Source: Protonemura montana (Eukaryota > Arthropoda > Insecta > Plecoptera > Nemouridae). Taken from it: 64,000 bases of DNA. The translations under genes and the position numbers were made by a program. The notes below the pieces were generated by a model. That model was not told the origin of the DNA. It did not search any database and saw only the letters and a list, made by a program, of their open reading frames with translations. Below are positions 11,467 to 21,946 of this stretch, piece after piece. Each line of letters begins with the position of its first letter. Position 1 is the stretch's first letter. The DNA lies in NCBI GenBank assembly GCA_947568835.1, contig OX387610.1, positions 9,511,501 through 9,575,500 on the forward strand. The letters are read 5' to 3'.

Positions 11467-14400
11467 TTAGACCTTATAATACACATGTTTGGGCGGGCGT
11501 AGCTGGTACCGAGCCTTAGCGGTCGAGGTAGGTCCTGCCGTTTCGCAAGGTGATGGGGTATCATCGCTCGGCTCATTGTCCTCGGTTACCGCGAATGATG
11601 ACGAAGGTATTGAGTCCGCAATATTTTCGACCCTCCCCGCGTCCATGGTTCGAGACTGTGAATTTATCGCAGTGGGCTCGGGTCCTTCGACGGAAGCGTG
11701 GTGCGTGTTAGGGTCAGCGACAGGTGTAACGAGAATATTGTCGCGCAAATCGTAAAACCTGGGAGCTCTCGGCAGTGTTGGGACTGGGTCATCTGCGACG
11801 GACGGTGGCGAGTCTTCGTCAGATTCGCTACCCTCTAGCTCCCGATCGCTTACACAATCAAAAGGTTTAAGCCGATTGGCGTGCACAGTTTGTTGTTTTC
11901 CCGAGGTTATGTCGCGTACCGTGAACGTAACGGGTCCCTCCTGTGATACAATGCGCATCGGCCCCTTGTACTTTTTGCGCAATTTCTTTGCCGTATTAAT
12001 TTTGACTACTGGGTCGAATAAATAGACTTTGTCATAAACTTTTAATTCGCAGGGCTTAGTTTTCTTGTTGTATTGTTTTTCCCGGTATTCTAAATGTTTT
12101 TTTATGGTTTCGTTCACTTTTACATATGCGTCCGCGAGGCGTTTCCTTATAACCTCGGCGTACGACTCTTGCGTGTGCTTGGTCTTATCGAGTGAGTTTA
12201 CCGGACGGGTGATTGTGTCATACGGGATGGGCATGTCGTATCCGTAAAGCAAGAAAAAGCCACTTTCGTTTGTCGACGTGTTAATTGCGCTCCTGAGGGC
12301 AATCAGCATAAATGGTACGTATTCGTCCCAATCCGTGTGTGATTTGTTGACGTAGTGGCTTAATAAATCGGCCATTACTCGGTGTACTCGCTCAATTGCT
12401 CCGTTTACGTGGGGGGAGTACGCCGTAGTGTAATTGTGCTTTAATCGGAGTATGCTGCACACCTCATTAAGCAATTTAGATGCAAAATTTTGACCCCTGT
12501 CTGTAATCAGCTGTTCCGGTACCCCATGCTTTTCAATAACGTTTTCGAAAAAGGCTTTAGCAACGGTCTTCGCGGACTGGTCCTTGATAGGGACCGCGAT
12601 GACGTACCGGGAGTACGCGTCGATGAAGGTCAAAAGATGTTTATTTCCGTTGTTCGTTACGGGGAAGGGACCCAGACAGTCCATGTGTGTCCGTGCAAAC
12701 GGTCGTAGAACCTCGTTGTACCGTTGGAGGGGAACCTTTCGCAGATGAGGCGAAATCTTTCGTTCGGCACACGAAGTGCATTGGGCGCAATACAGTTTCG
12801 CGTCGGCGGCAAGGGTGTGCCAGAAAAATTTTGACCTGAGGAGTTTGGTAGTACGTTCCACTCCCTGATGGCCACTATACGGTAGATTGTGATAATTATT
12901 TAGGATGCGAAGTTTCATTGACGCCGGAATTACGAGTTTGTCCTCTCGCTCATTCGCTGAGCGCAGGCGATAGAGGACCCCTTCATCGTCTAGAGCGAAG
13001 TCTTCGTCACTGGCGTTGTCGGTCTCGAGTTTAGTGATTAGCGGCTTTAATGCGTTGTCGGCCCTTTGTTCATCTTTGATGCGCTGTCGATCGTAAATGG
13101 GCTCGCACAACGGGTTGACGGCATTAATGCGTATGCGGCTCATTCCATCGGCGTGGGGAATAGAGGTGCCAGGTTTATATTTAATTGTATATTCGTATTC
13201 GGCCAGTAAAGCAACCCAGTTTAGTTGACGCGGTGACTTATTTTCCCTTGCGATGAGAAATTGAATGGGACGATGGTCGGTGAAAATGGTGAAATGTCTG
13301 CCGTAAAGGTATATCCTAAAATGTTTTATCCCACTAACAATGGCCGTGAGCTCGCGCTCGTATGTAGAATAATTTTGCTCGGCCTTATTTAGTTGCCTGG
13401 AATAGTATGCGACTGGTAGGTCCTGTCCGCTGACCTCTTGGCTCAAAATTGCGGAAATGGCATACTGGGATGCGTCGCAGGTCAATATAAACTCCTTATT
13501 AAAATCTGGGTAACAGAGAATGGGATCGGAGCAAAGTGCCGTCTTCAGTTCGTCGAAAGCACGCTCTTGTTCCTCCTGCCATATAAACGGTTGGTCTTTC
13601 TTCGTAAGCAATGTTAACATTTTTGCTACCTGCGCGAACCGGGGTATCATACGCCTATAGAAACCCACAATCCCGATGAATTGTTTAACTTCGGTTGCGT
13701 TGGAGGGGGTGGGGTACTCCTTTATTGCCCTAATTTTGTCGGGATTGGCCTTAACACCATTGCTGGAAATGATATGTCCTAAGTAGTCAACACTTTCTTT
13801 TAGGAATGAGCATTTCTGGGGTTTTAGTCTCAGATTAGAGCCCCTGAGCCGTTCAAAAACCTCCCGGAGCCTTCTCACATGCTCGTCGGCTGTCGATGAG
13901 TGAACCACGATGTCGTCCAGATACGTATAACAGCTGACCCCGGTCAATCCTACTAGTACGGAGTCAATCATGCGCTGGAAGGTCGCCGGTGCTCCAGATA
14001 AGCCGAACGCGAGACGCTTGTAGTGATAATGCCCGTTATAGGTGGAAAAGCCAGTTTTCTCTCGGTCGTCGGGATGGATCTCAACTTGATAATAGCTGGA
14101 GGCCATGTCCAGAACAGTGAAGTACTTCGCGTTGTTCAAGGACGCCAGGGTTTCGCTTATCATCGGGAGGGGGTACGAGTCCTTCTTCGTGACCTCATTT
14201 AAAGCTCTGAAGTCCGTAACAAAACGAAATTGTGGTATGCCATCAAGTGACTTTTTGGAGACAATTATTACCGGCGCGTTCCATGGACTAAAACTCCTAA
14301 CAATAACACCTTGTTCGAGCATTTCTTTTGTGAACGTATCGACAAGCGGACGCTGCGAAAAGGGTATCCTAAATGGTGGCCGATTTATTGGTTGAGCGTC

Positions 14401-15702
14401 ACCTGTGTCAATTCGGTGCTGGACATTTACAGCGCAGCCTAACGACTCACCTTCTTTATAAAATAATTCCTTGTATTCCTTTAGCAGGTCGCGTACCTTG
14501 GCTCTTTCGCCGGGTGGTAAATGTTGAATAGAGCACAAGGTGTCTATATCAACTTGTTCGGATCTACCTACCTGCGTACTCGACACGGCGGACACCCTTA
14601 AGCTGGGCGGCATTGTCTCCACCAACTCGACATCTCCGACGTATGTGCGAGCGGGAATCTCCAGATCCGTATTGCTAATATTTACAAATTTAAGTTGTAC
14701 AGCTAAATCGCTGCGTTGATTGGAAACTACCCTCGAAGCCATAATTCCTTTGATTAGGATCTCCGCAGGGTGAAAAATTAATGACAGTGGCGCAGCCGAG
14801 GTGGTGTCGTCTTCTCCCACTCTCTGACGCTGACGACCTAAACACAAATGCTCGCTTCGAGCAGGCACGACTACCGTGTCGGCCAGATTTACACGGGAAA
14901 ATAACCTATTCCCTACTTGCGACATTAAAAGATCACTAGAGCTAGGGTTCGGGAATGCCGCAGCATCTACTTTGAGACTACTAGCAGGCTTCCCCTGGTC
15001 CGGACGATTACGCGACTCTTTGCTCGCGCGAACGGCTGGTTTCGACGTCAGGGCTGCGCTTCTGGCAGCGGCGAGGGGCGTGCACTCCCCTTGCCGTACC
15101 TGTTCGCTCGAAAGCGGCGCCTTGTCCACCGCGAAGCGGTCCTCGCGACTCTCACCTACTCCGTCCATTCCCTTGGGCGTTGGACACGTAGCGAGAGCGG
15201 ATTGCGCCTTGACGTTGTCGCGGGGTTCCACCTGACCGTTGTTGCCATAACGGACTTGTTTATAGCTATTGATTCTATTTCTAGGGACGATCGTTTCTAA
15301 AGCTAGTTTATGGTCTCGGTGACACATACTATCCGTATCTAATTCTATTCTAAAACCGTAATACCGAAGGAAATCTAGTCCGAGAAGCCCGTCGGTGTCT
15401 AGATGGAGGCTGTCATCACAGACTAGCACTGTCCATATGTAAGTCGCGGTACCTAATATTAGAGTTACCTCGCATGTACCTACTATTGGCAGTTCATGCC
15501 CGGTAATGCCCACCGTGGGGTTGTCTACGCTATTGTAGGCAATGGTTAGACCACTCTTTTTGATAGTGGACTCCGTTATCATTGATATTACGGCCCCAGT
15601 GTCAATTAAGAGCTGCGCGGGCGTGACTTGCGTTGGCCCTCGCAGGTGGCAATGTACAGCTTTTGCCATGTACTGGTCGTTACGGCTCCAGTTGCATGGC
15701 AC
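11467..15702 (-). CDS. pol: Pol polyprotein (protease, reverse transcriptase, RNase H, integrase)
   Basis: 1411 codons, uninterrupted. Domains in order: retropepsin with LIDTGA at 32-37 and the LLGLDFL flap-like motif at 106-112. A variable Ser/Arg-rich linker follows to about 380. Reverse transcriptase spans about 420-640, with LPMISETL near 512 and the catalytic YLDD at 594-597. RNase H has CDAS (742-745), a YERELTAI helix (781-788) and FTDHRP (807-812). Integrase has an HHCC zinc finger (H938, H945, C-x2-C near 972-978) and a DDE core at D1008, D1068 and E1104 (D-x35-E). A GPY/F-like module, KYKGPMRIV, and an acidic tail close the protein. The frame opens at a GTG, but it is -1 relative to gag and stays open upstream past the gag stop, so it is probably made as Gag-Pol by -1 frameshifting. 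RT-RNaseH-IN order indicates Ty3/gypsy. Confidence 0.95.
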   Translation of the reverse strand: MPCNWSRNDQYMAKAVHCHLRGPTQVTPAQLLIDTGAVISMITESTIKKSGLTIAYNSVDNPTVGITGHELPIVGTCEVTLILGTATYIWTVLVCDDSLHLDTDGLLGLDFLRYYGFRIELDTDSMCHRDHKLALETIVPRNRINSYKQVRYGNNGQVEPRDNVKAQSALATCPTPKGMDGVGESREDRFAVDKAPLSSEQVRQGECTPLAAARSAALTSKPAVRASKESRNRPDQGKPASSLKVDAAAFPNPSSSDLLMSQVGNRLFSRVNLADTVVVPARSEHLCLGRQRQRVGEDDTTSAAPLSLIFHPAEILIKGIMASRVVSNQRSDLAVQLKFVNISNTDLEIPARTYVGDVELVETMPPSLRVSAVSSTQVGRSEQVDIDTLCSIQHLPPGERAKVRDLLKEYKELFYKEGESLGCAVNVQHRIDTGDAQPINRPPFRIPFSQRPLVDTFTKEMLEQGVIVRSFSPWNAPVIIVSKKSLDGIPQFRFVTDFRALNEVTKKDSYPLPMISETLASLNNAKYFTVLDMASSYYQVEIHPDDREKTGFSTYNGHYHYKRLAFGLSGAPATFQRMIDSVLVGLTGVSCYTYLDDIVVHSSTADEHVRRLREVFERLRGSNLRLKPQKCSFLKESVDYLGHIISSNGVKANPDKIRAIKEYPTPSNATEVKQFIGIVGFYRRMIPRFAQVAKMLTLLTKKDQPFIWQEEQERAFDELKTALCSDPILCYPDFNKEFILTCDASQYAISAILSQEVSGQDLPVAYYSRQLNKAEQNYSTYERELTAIVSGIKHFRIYLYGRHFTIFTDHRPIQFLIARENKSPRQLNWVALLAEYEYTIKYKPGTSIPHADGMSRIRINAVNPLCEPIYDRQRIKDEQRADNALKPLITKLETDNASDEDFALDDEGVLYRLRSANEREDKLVIPASMKLRILNNYHNLPYSGHQGVERTTKLLRSKFFWHTLAADAKLYCAQCTSCAERKISPHLRKVPLQRYNEVLRPFARTHMDCLGPFPVTNNGNKHLLTFIDAYSRYVIAVPIKDQSAKTVAKAFFENVIEKHGVPEQLITDRGQNFASKLLNEVCSILRLKHNYTTAYSPHVNGAIERVHRVMADLLSHYVNKSHTDWDEYVPFMLIALRSAINTSTNESGFFLLYGYDMPIPYDTITRPVNSLDKTKHTQESYAEVIRKRLADAYVKVNETIKKHLEYREKQYNKKTKPCELKVYDKVYLFDPVVKINTAKKLRKKYKGPMRIVSQEGPVTFTVRDITSGKQQTVHANRLKPFDCVSDRELEGSESDEDSPPSVADDPVPTLPRAPRFYDLRDNILVTPVADPNTHHASVEGPEPTAINSQSRTMDAGRVENIADSIPSSSFAVTEDNEPSDDTPSPCETAGPTSTAKARYQLRPPKHVYYKV

Positions 15703-15722
15703 CGTCCATGGATGAGTCGGCC

Positions 15723-16733
15723 TTACATCTGTGGGCGATATGTAGGGCCGGTCGGAAAATGTTGGCGCGACGCCGTATTCGAATTCGGAGGTGGGGTACC
15801 GGCGAACGGGTTAAACGGTGGCACGCTAAAGTTCGGCCACGAAGATGCGGCTTGCGGAGCCGGCTGCTGTTCAAAAGGGGCGCTGTAATGGGGCCCTGGG
15901 TTTTGCCGTTGCCACGGCCGAGGGGATTCGTGATTTTGCCAGCCTGCCGGGATCGGAGGACTCGGGCACATTTTAACCGTATGGCCTCTGCCGCCGCATC
16001 GAAAGCACACCACGAAAGGGAGAGTTTCCGTGCGGGCCCTCTCAGGACGCTGCGACGCGTGGGTCGGCGCATTAGACTCGGTTTTGGCCCTTGGCGGTGC
16101 CGGTTCCGGTGCCGGTGCCTGAACGGCGGAAATATGCCGGTTGCCCCCCATTAAACTTTCGTAATATTCTTCCCGTTCGGCTAGCTCCACCGCGGCGGTA
16201 AAGGTATTGGGGTCGGCGTGCATCACGAACCGTTTGGGCGGGCCGCGCAGGCCCTCGACGAAACGGCCGAGCAATGTTTCCTCAAGGACCTTGCGTCTGA
16301 CTTGATTCTCGGCCTCGTTCGCGGTCTTAATTAGCGTCGAACGCCCGACAATTTTCAGCCTCGTGGCATACTGCTGGACGGTCTCCGCTGGCCGTTGGAC
16401 GCACGAAAGAAGCGCGGAACTCCTCGCGATCGATGTGTCGCGGCGCGAAAAACACTCGGTGATTGCCTTTTTCAGGATCACATAGTCCGCGGATTTTAAT
16501 TCGGACTCACCTTCGAGAAAGTCTCGGGCCTGCCCCTTAAGTTTGAGTCTGGCTATCCCTGCCTGGTGCTCCGGGCTCCAGTTGCCTAGCAGGGCGGCTT
16601 CCTCGATTGATTCAAAATATCGCGCGGCGGAAATCGAGTTCGCGGCGCCCGTAAAATCTTCCACAAAGGCAAGCATGCCTCCTATATTAACATGCACTGC
16701 CTCGGAGGGCGTCGGGGTCGGCGGATCGGACAT
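15723..16733 (-). CDS. gag: Gag capsid/nucleocapsid protein
   Basis: The frame is open from 16811, but the first in-frame ATG is at 16733 (MSDPPTPTPSEAVHVNIGG, in TTTAAAATG context), giving 336 residues. The N-terminal two thirds is a retrotransposon Gag fold with tryptophan/leucine-rich helices (ALLGNWSPEHQAGIARLKLK, about 47-66) and ends in the ELAEREEYYESL region. A Pro/Ala/Arg-rich linker leads to a single CCHC zinc knuckle, CFRCGGRGHTVKMC, at about 243-256. The C-terminus is Pro/Asn/Phe-rich and ends RPQM. Gag assembles the particle and binds RNA through the knuckle. Pol overlaps in the -1 frame at the 3' end. A start at the earlier GTG is possible but less likely. Confidence 0.9.
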   Translation of the reverse strand: MSDPPTPTPSEAVHVNIGGMLAFVEDFTGAANSISAARYFESIEEAALLGNWSPEHQAGIARLKLKGQARDFLEGESELKSADYVILKKAITECFSRRDTSIARSSALLSCVQRPAETVQQYATRLKIVGRSTLIKTANEAENQVRRKVLEETLLGRFVEGLRGPPKRFVMHADPNTFTAAVELAEREEYYESLMGGNRHISAVQAPAPEPAPPRAKTESNAPTHASQRPERARTETLPFVVCFRCGGRGHTVKMCPSPPIPAGWQNHESPRPWQRQNPGPHYSAPFEQQPAPQAASSWPNFSVPPFNPFAGTPPPNSNTASRQHFPTGPTYRPQM

Positions 16734-16877
16734 TTTAAACGAGAACGGAGTGACGAGAGAACGAAAATCGGATTTTGAAAGAAAAATAAACACTTCGGAA
16801 AACGGTTGCACTGATTTGAGCTAAATTAAACACTTCCTAAATTAACACGCTCCAAATCCATTCTAGACGGGTCCATT

Positions 16878-16900
16878 GAATCCCACCAGTCTGCCAACCA
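16878..16900 (-). promoter_or_regulatory. Primer binding site, tRNA-Leu-like
   Basis: One base inside the 5' LTR, the minus strand reads TGGTTGGCAG followed by ACTGGTGGGATTC. The + strand reads as a tRNA 3' end: GAATCCCACC, then AGTCTGCCA and ACCA. The best match I know is the 3' end of tRNA-Leu(AAG), which ends GAATCCCACCGCTGCCA plus CCA. The match needs small indels, so the primer assignment is tentative. Confidence 0.6.
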
Positions 16901-16901
16901 A

Positions 16902-17438
16902 TGTAACAACCTGCTGCCTTGACGAGGCGCAGTGCTAGATCTACTTGGTAGCGTAGAGTATCCGCTGCCACCACGTTCGTAGGGTAGCGTGGAGACGAAC
17001 GACCTCCGGAGGCTGGATGGGTCCTTGTCCGTTAGGACGCTACACGTCGAGGATGGATATGGAGTCGTGTGTCTAGTGACTAAACTACATGCTAGTTAGA
17101 ATGAGACAGTTTATTGTGGCTTACATGTTATAAGTTGATCTCACGTTGGCACGTCCGCACAGGTTGAAGGGTCGCCGGAAAGAGAGCGAGTTTTGGGGCG
17201 GGAGCTGTATTTAAGGCAGTCACTATAATAGCTGGCGTCTGCCCTCGGGCGACACCCATGAGGTGCAGGACACTGTGGGCTCGAGGACGAAGGCCGAGAG
17301 CCATTGTTGGAAGTTACGTCAAAAGGGGTTGTAAACTAGGTGACTTGCTAAGAGTCGGGAGGGTAAGAATTTAGAAAGCGTGAGAAGGTTTGAGGACAAA
17401 ATGACAGAATACATGTTCGTGGAATGTGCCTTATTACA
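16902..17438 (-). repeat. 5' LTR of the retrotransposon
   Basis: Same 537 bp as the left LTR. On the minus strand it should carry the promoter: a TATA-like TTAAATA at 17208-17214 and the AATAAA signal at 17110-17115, which in this copy is read through. The flanking CATG at 17439-17442 completes the target-site duplication. Confidence 0.95.
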
Positions 17439-17442
17439 CATG

Positions 17443-17999
17443 TGCAGATTCTAAGTACATACACATGTCCCTTACCACATGACCCGCTAGCAAAGTCTTG
17501 CAAGGTGTTAATTGCAAAGAAGTCGATGCCATCGTTGGTAATGACACAGATTAGGTAATTCGCACTTGAGACATGTGTACATGTGAGTGTATGTGTGTGT
17601 GTGTGTGGGGATAATCATCTAATCATCCATAGATCTAAGTAACATCACTCAAATACACGAAGGAAACATTAGCGCTCTCGGGTTCATTTCCATTATTTCC
17701 ACAGCATTTTTATAATGCGCCTAATAAAAACTCGTTAATATATTACAATGTCTATGGTGTACTTTCTCGTTTATACAATTGTTCTTCTGGCTTCGCTCTC
17801 GAGAGAAAAAAGTTAGAGAGAGGGGGGGCTATTGGGTGTTATTAAATATGATTTCATAACTATGCTTGTTTCGAATTTGTTCTACCTATTGTATTTTACA
17901 GTTTGTGTGAATCTAGGTAGTTGGAAATGTTAAGTGTATAGGTAAGCGCAAAGTGTAACGTTCGAGTTGGCGTGTAACACGGTGAATTCACTCTCTCCT
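17443..17999. other. Host flank right of the retrotransposon
   Basis: No gene is recognised. A short GT-rich microsatellite sits at about 17580-17608 and a GA-rich patch near 17814-17828. GC and CpG content rise towards 18000, where the next candidate exon begins. Confidence 0.4.
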
Positions 18000-18723
18000 C
18001 GTTCCTACTGCACGGTTTTGTGATATCGAGAGCGAAACCATACGGCGGGGCAAATCGTTTCAGTTGCTTGTCGGTCTTGTGTTCAATTCGGTGCGGTATT
18101 CAGGTGCATTTTTCGCGCAATTTTAACCGCCACAGATTTGAATTAGTGCGCGCTTTTTTTTTTGTCGAGCGGCGGGACGATCTAGTAAGCGTATCCATCA
18201 TCACAGTGTGCAGTGATATTTTTGATACGTTTTTTTTTTGTTTCTTGTGCGCGGTCGCTTCAATTGAACCGTGAAATTGTCTGGAGAGGAAGTTAGTTTT
18301 AGCCGATAGATTTTCGGCCGCTTTTTGAATTATTTAATCGGTTTCGTAACTGATTACGACACTTACTAACACTTTTTTTGTCACCTCACGCCCGAAAAGG
18401 AAAAAAAATACGTTGACCATTGTTTTCAATAATCTCGGCGGTAGAAAAGATTTTGAAACCAATCCGAATTTCTTTAGCTAAATTGTTCCAGTGCAAAAAT
18501 ATACGGATTTATAAAAATGGATCATATTGATGGCGAAACCCACCTTGTCATTGATATCTTATTAAATGTGTAAAACAATAAGCAATACCATCTGGAGAAA
18601 GCTTTTAAACGCCCAGCGCCAGTGTCTGAATCTTTACCAAACCAACCGGGAGCCTCAATTGACACATCTCACCAACCATCGCTGAAGACAGCCATCGACC
18701 TCTTGGCGCAAATCGATGATTAG
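18000..18723 (+). other. Candidate 5' exon with an interrupted small ORF ending at a splice donor
   Basis: This stretch is richer in CpG than its surroundings and ends in a perfect donor, TTAG|GTAAGT (exon end 18723). An ATG in good context (AAAATGG, 18517) starts MDHIDGETHLVIDILLNV, reaches TAA at 18571, and then stays open in the same frame for 49 codons (...KAFKRPAPVSESLPNQP... to LAQIDD) up to a TAG at 18721-18723 directly against the donor. It may be a 5' UTR exon with an upstream ORF, an exon with a readthrough stop, or a decayed coding exon. I do not recognise the protein, and no continuing exon was identified. Confidence 0.3.
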
Positions 18724-19804
18724 GTAAGTCACCCACCAAATAATAAACCATCCCATCAAGATGAACATCAACTGAAAAGGTCATTATACTTCAACGTCTG
18801 CCAGTAATAGCTACATCAGTACCTATATATATGAAAGTAATATTAGTGAATCGACGCTGTATGCAAAAAGTAAAAGGTTGCTACCAAGTTTTGCTGCTCG
18901 AATCGTGCGGCGGAGTTATTGGACTTTCTCCTCTCCGAGATCTGCAGGGCTGGTACCGGTGCCGTGCGACCGAGAGAACAAAAAACGCACCGTGATTTTC
19001 TAGTTCGTTTTAAACCGCATCGAAGACACGCTGAACTAGTGTGGTTACTTCGCATTGTTGTTACAGAAATATATTACCTCATTTACCATGTCGCGATTGT
19101 TGTATTCACGGACATCTATCTCGGCTGTTACTGATATTACGATTGCTATTCACACGCAACTTGAAGATAATGGCTTCTTAAATTGTAAAGCATGGCATTC
19201 GTGTGTGGGAGTTGACTACATGGTGTACATCTTCTGGGAGAAATGACAGTTGTAGCAGACCATTTCTCGAGTTTCGTTTCGAGAAAAAAAAGAGTAGGTA
19301 TTATAATGGTTTTAAATTCAATGAAATCTTGGTCATGATTCTCATGTAACTGGTATATCAGGAAATAATTGTTCACACTTAGTTTTTCAAATGGTTTATC
19401 GTTTCCAAATCGTGCTGCGCTATGAGGAAGTCTGGAGTGCGGGACAATTTGATGGACTTATGTTTTGGGGGAGTGCTCGGATGAAATCTGGGGCAAACAG
19501 GCGTCGAAATAAGGGGGCGGCTTTATAAGAGTTGAGCGGTCCGACATATTTCTTGGACAGCTGCGGTAACCTCTCTACCACAGAACTGCACATTCAAGAC
19601 TTCGATTACCGAAATGAAGCCGTCTTTAAATCCAATCTTACATACCTTATTTTATGACATTGCTGGATGTTTGGTACATGTTCGATGACCAAAAGACATT
19701 TTTATTGTTTTGTAATGTTTCGTCTAGATTGAGTTGTTAAGGAAACAAACAATCCCAAAAGAAGTTGTATTGTTACTACCTATCAAAAATGGAATGTTGT
19801 ATAA
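18724..19804. other. No gene recognised
   Basis: If the donor at 18723 is real, this is intron. I found no convincing acceptor-bounded coding block here. The open frames at 18843-19246 are short and overlap on both strands. Confidence 0.35.
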
Positions 19805-19960
19805 GGATGAAATCTTATTTAAATTGCAAACGCTTGCAATGCGCGGGGTATTTTATTATTATCAACACTGTAACCGTCTCAAAAGTTGGTGCACAAGTGC
19901 ATTTTTTGGCATTCGGGCATCAATTTTTGAGACGGTTATAGTGTTGATAATTATAAAATG
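19805..19960. repeat. Foldback element with deleted tRNA-like core (copy 2)
   Basis: Begins with the family left end (GGATGAAATCTTATTTAAAT). Inverted arms of 37 nt at 19856-19892 and 19917-19953 pair at 33 of 37 positions. Only about 24 bases separate the arms, so the transcript would be a tight hairpin. Confidence 0.7.
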
Positions 19961-21675
19961 GAATGTTGTTTTAGATTTCAACTATGGATCATAGTGGTTT
20001 GAGGTGCCCTACTTAAATGGCTAAAAGTAGATATGTTTAATAATCAGCTGGATCTATTAGAGATAAATCGACAGTAAAACAGTGAAGAGTCGGCTCATAG
20101 CACAATCGTCCGCGCAGTTTCAACCATGAGCTACTGTCCTAGACGAATAAAAATAAATGTCATTGGCATAACAGTGTGAAAAATGACCGCCCATACGCGT
20201 GCATTGCCTGCGATGGTGGGCGTATTGCAGGCAAAATCGTTAGCCAAAACACTGGTAAATTGTAAAAATATTTGATTTAAAGCCAAGTTAAATATCATTA
20301 GCATATCAGAAGTTTAGGCATTCGATCAAAGTGTTAATGTCAACCTTAAACTCTGGTAGCCAAGAAAGCAAATACATGGGTTCAATCCATAAAAATTTCA
20401 CCTACAAGCTGGACGTAAAACGCATTTCATTAACTTATTAAATGGGCATTTTTCCAGCGTGTCGAAAACTACATGCCCGAAAACACATTTCGGTGACCTT
20501 GATGTGACCAACACACCGTGCATTTTAAAGTTATGGTCAACACGGCTAGACTCCGTTCAGCGAGAGAACATACTTTTCCCGGCAGAGGCACCACCTGTCG
20601 TTTTGGGGTGACATGCGTGCCAACTGTCATTTTAAAAAAAAATGCTATAAATCATGTTCGCTGATTTTTTTGTTGAGCCAAGATGTTTTTTTTTATAACT
20701 ATCAAAATAGTGTTCTAGCACTCATTGAAAGTAATTCCGATTCCATCTATTGAATCATAACTGCAATTGCAATGCTAGGGGGCAGTCGTTGGGCGGGCAT
20801 CTTCACTCACGGGCTAGACTATATAAACAAACATAATATTCGAAATTAACAGAGAATAAATTTCATCCACGCGTGTATTTTTTTCCTCAGTGTGGCATGA
20901 TAATTCAAGTGAAATTCTTCATTTCCTTGCGAAATATTGAAAACAATTCGAAATTCTACCTTATTTTTTCTCTTTCAAAGTAGAATTAATTCCATTGAAG
21001 TTTACACCCTTCTTGGCTTTGGCTTGATTTTTGCAACTGCCCCTTCTGTCAAAGCCTGGCTTTTTGAATGGCATGGAAGTCATCGACATATTTCGAGAAA
21101 TCACGGCTGTAGGTACTGATTTTAAACTGACGAGGCAAAGGTCCATAGTTTTTATCAACATTATTACAAGGGCCTTCTTGCTTATTAGCTCTTATGGGTG
21201 AATATTGTAAGAAGGCAGTGTGTTGACAATTTTTACTGTTAGTTCTTATTCTAAAAATATCAGAAGATTCAGACACAAGCTTCTGATAACAGTTGAAAGA
21301 GGCTTTTTGTTAATCAATGGAAGTGAGGTGCAGAGATGTTTTTAAACAAAATAATAGCAAATCCTGGATTGGTTTTGAATGCTACAAGAAAAATGTGTGT
21401 TGAGTCTATTTCACTCAGACCCAGTATAAACAATTTTCTTAACTCCTAGACAAAGCGGGAGTTAAATTAATTACCAAGACAACAACAAATTACATGCATT
21501 GAAAGTCAGCTGTTTCTGTGAGCTAAAAGCTTAACTCTGAGTTGAAAAATTATAGCAATACTACGCCTAAACATTCAAATTAAATTTCAGGAAACTATTG
21601 TCTAAGACGTAGAAAAACGACAAATAAACCTTAACATTTAAAGTGAACCATCACTTTAAAAGCCACAATAAATAA
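19961..21675. other. No gene recognised
   Basis: AT-rich DNA without recognisable coding, RNA or repeat structure apart from short A and T runs. Confidence 0.35.
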
Positions 21676-21946
21676 TTGAAAAAGCAGCGGTTCCTGGCAT
21701 CACCCCCGCTGAATGCGACAAGGCTGTGGGTCAGAGGGCGCCTGCGCAGAGAGCGCTGGCAGACAACCGAGGTCCGGCCGATGAGGTCATCCGGGTGCTC
21801 GGTCCACCTTTCGAACATCTCTTCTTTGCATGTTTTCGCCGCCGTTTTATTGCCAAGTCCGATTTTGCACGCGTAATTGGTATTTAGTATTGATCCGTGC
21901 TTTAATTATCGTGTTTTTGGCAGTCAATATGAAGGTGTTTGACCAG
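21676..21946 (+). promoter_or_regulatory. CpG-rich block with a possible six-codon first exon
   Basis: A local GC- and CpG-rich block contains GCGCCTGCGCAGAGAGCGCT, similar to an NRF1-type palindrome. It is followed by ATGAAGGTGTTTGACCAG (21929-21946) immediately before GTAAAG, a good donor. That layout suits a promoter and a minimal first coding exon (MKVFDQ). No downstream exon was identified, so this is only a candidate. Confidence 0.25.

Larger units (their letters stand above)
7603..17438 (-). mobile_element. Complete Ty3/gypsy-type LTR retrotransposon with env (errantivirus-like)
   Basis: 9836 bp between identical-looking 537-bp LTRs that begin TGTAACAA and end TTATTACA, flanked by a 4-bp duplication CATG (7599-7602 and 17439-17442). 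In element sense, from right to left, the order is 5' LTR, tRNA-Leu-like primer binding site, gag, pol (protease, RT, RNase H, integrase), env, a 3' region, a G-rich polypurine tract and the 3' LTR. Integrase after RNase H places it in the Ty3/gypsy order. An F-like env makes it errantivirus-like in structure, although the PBS is not the Ser or Lys type of classical gypsy or 17.6. No internal stop or frameshift is seen in gag, pol or env, so with identical LTRs it looks recently inserted. GC content is clearly higher than in the host flanks. Confidence 0.95.
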
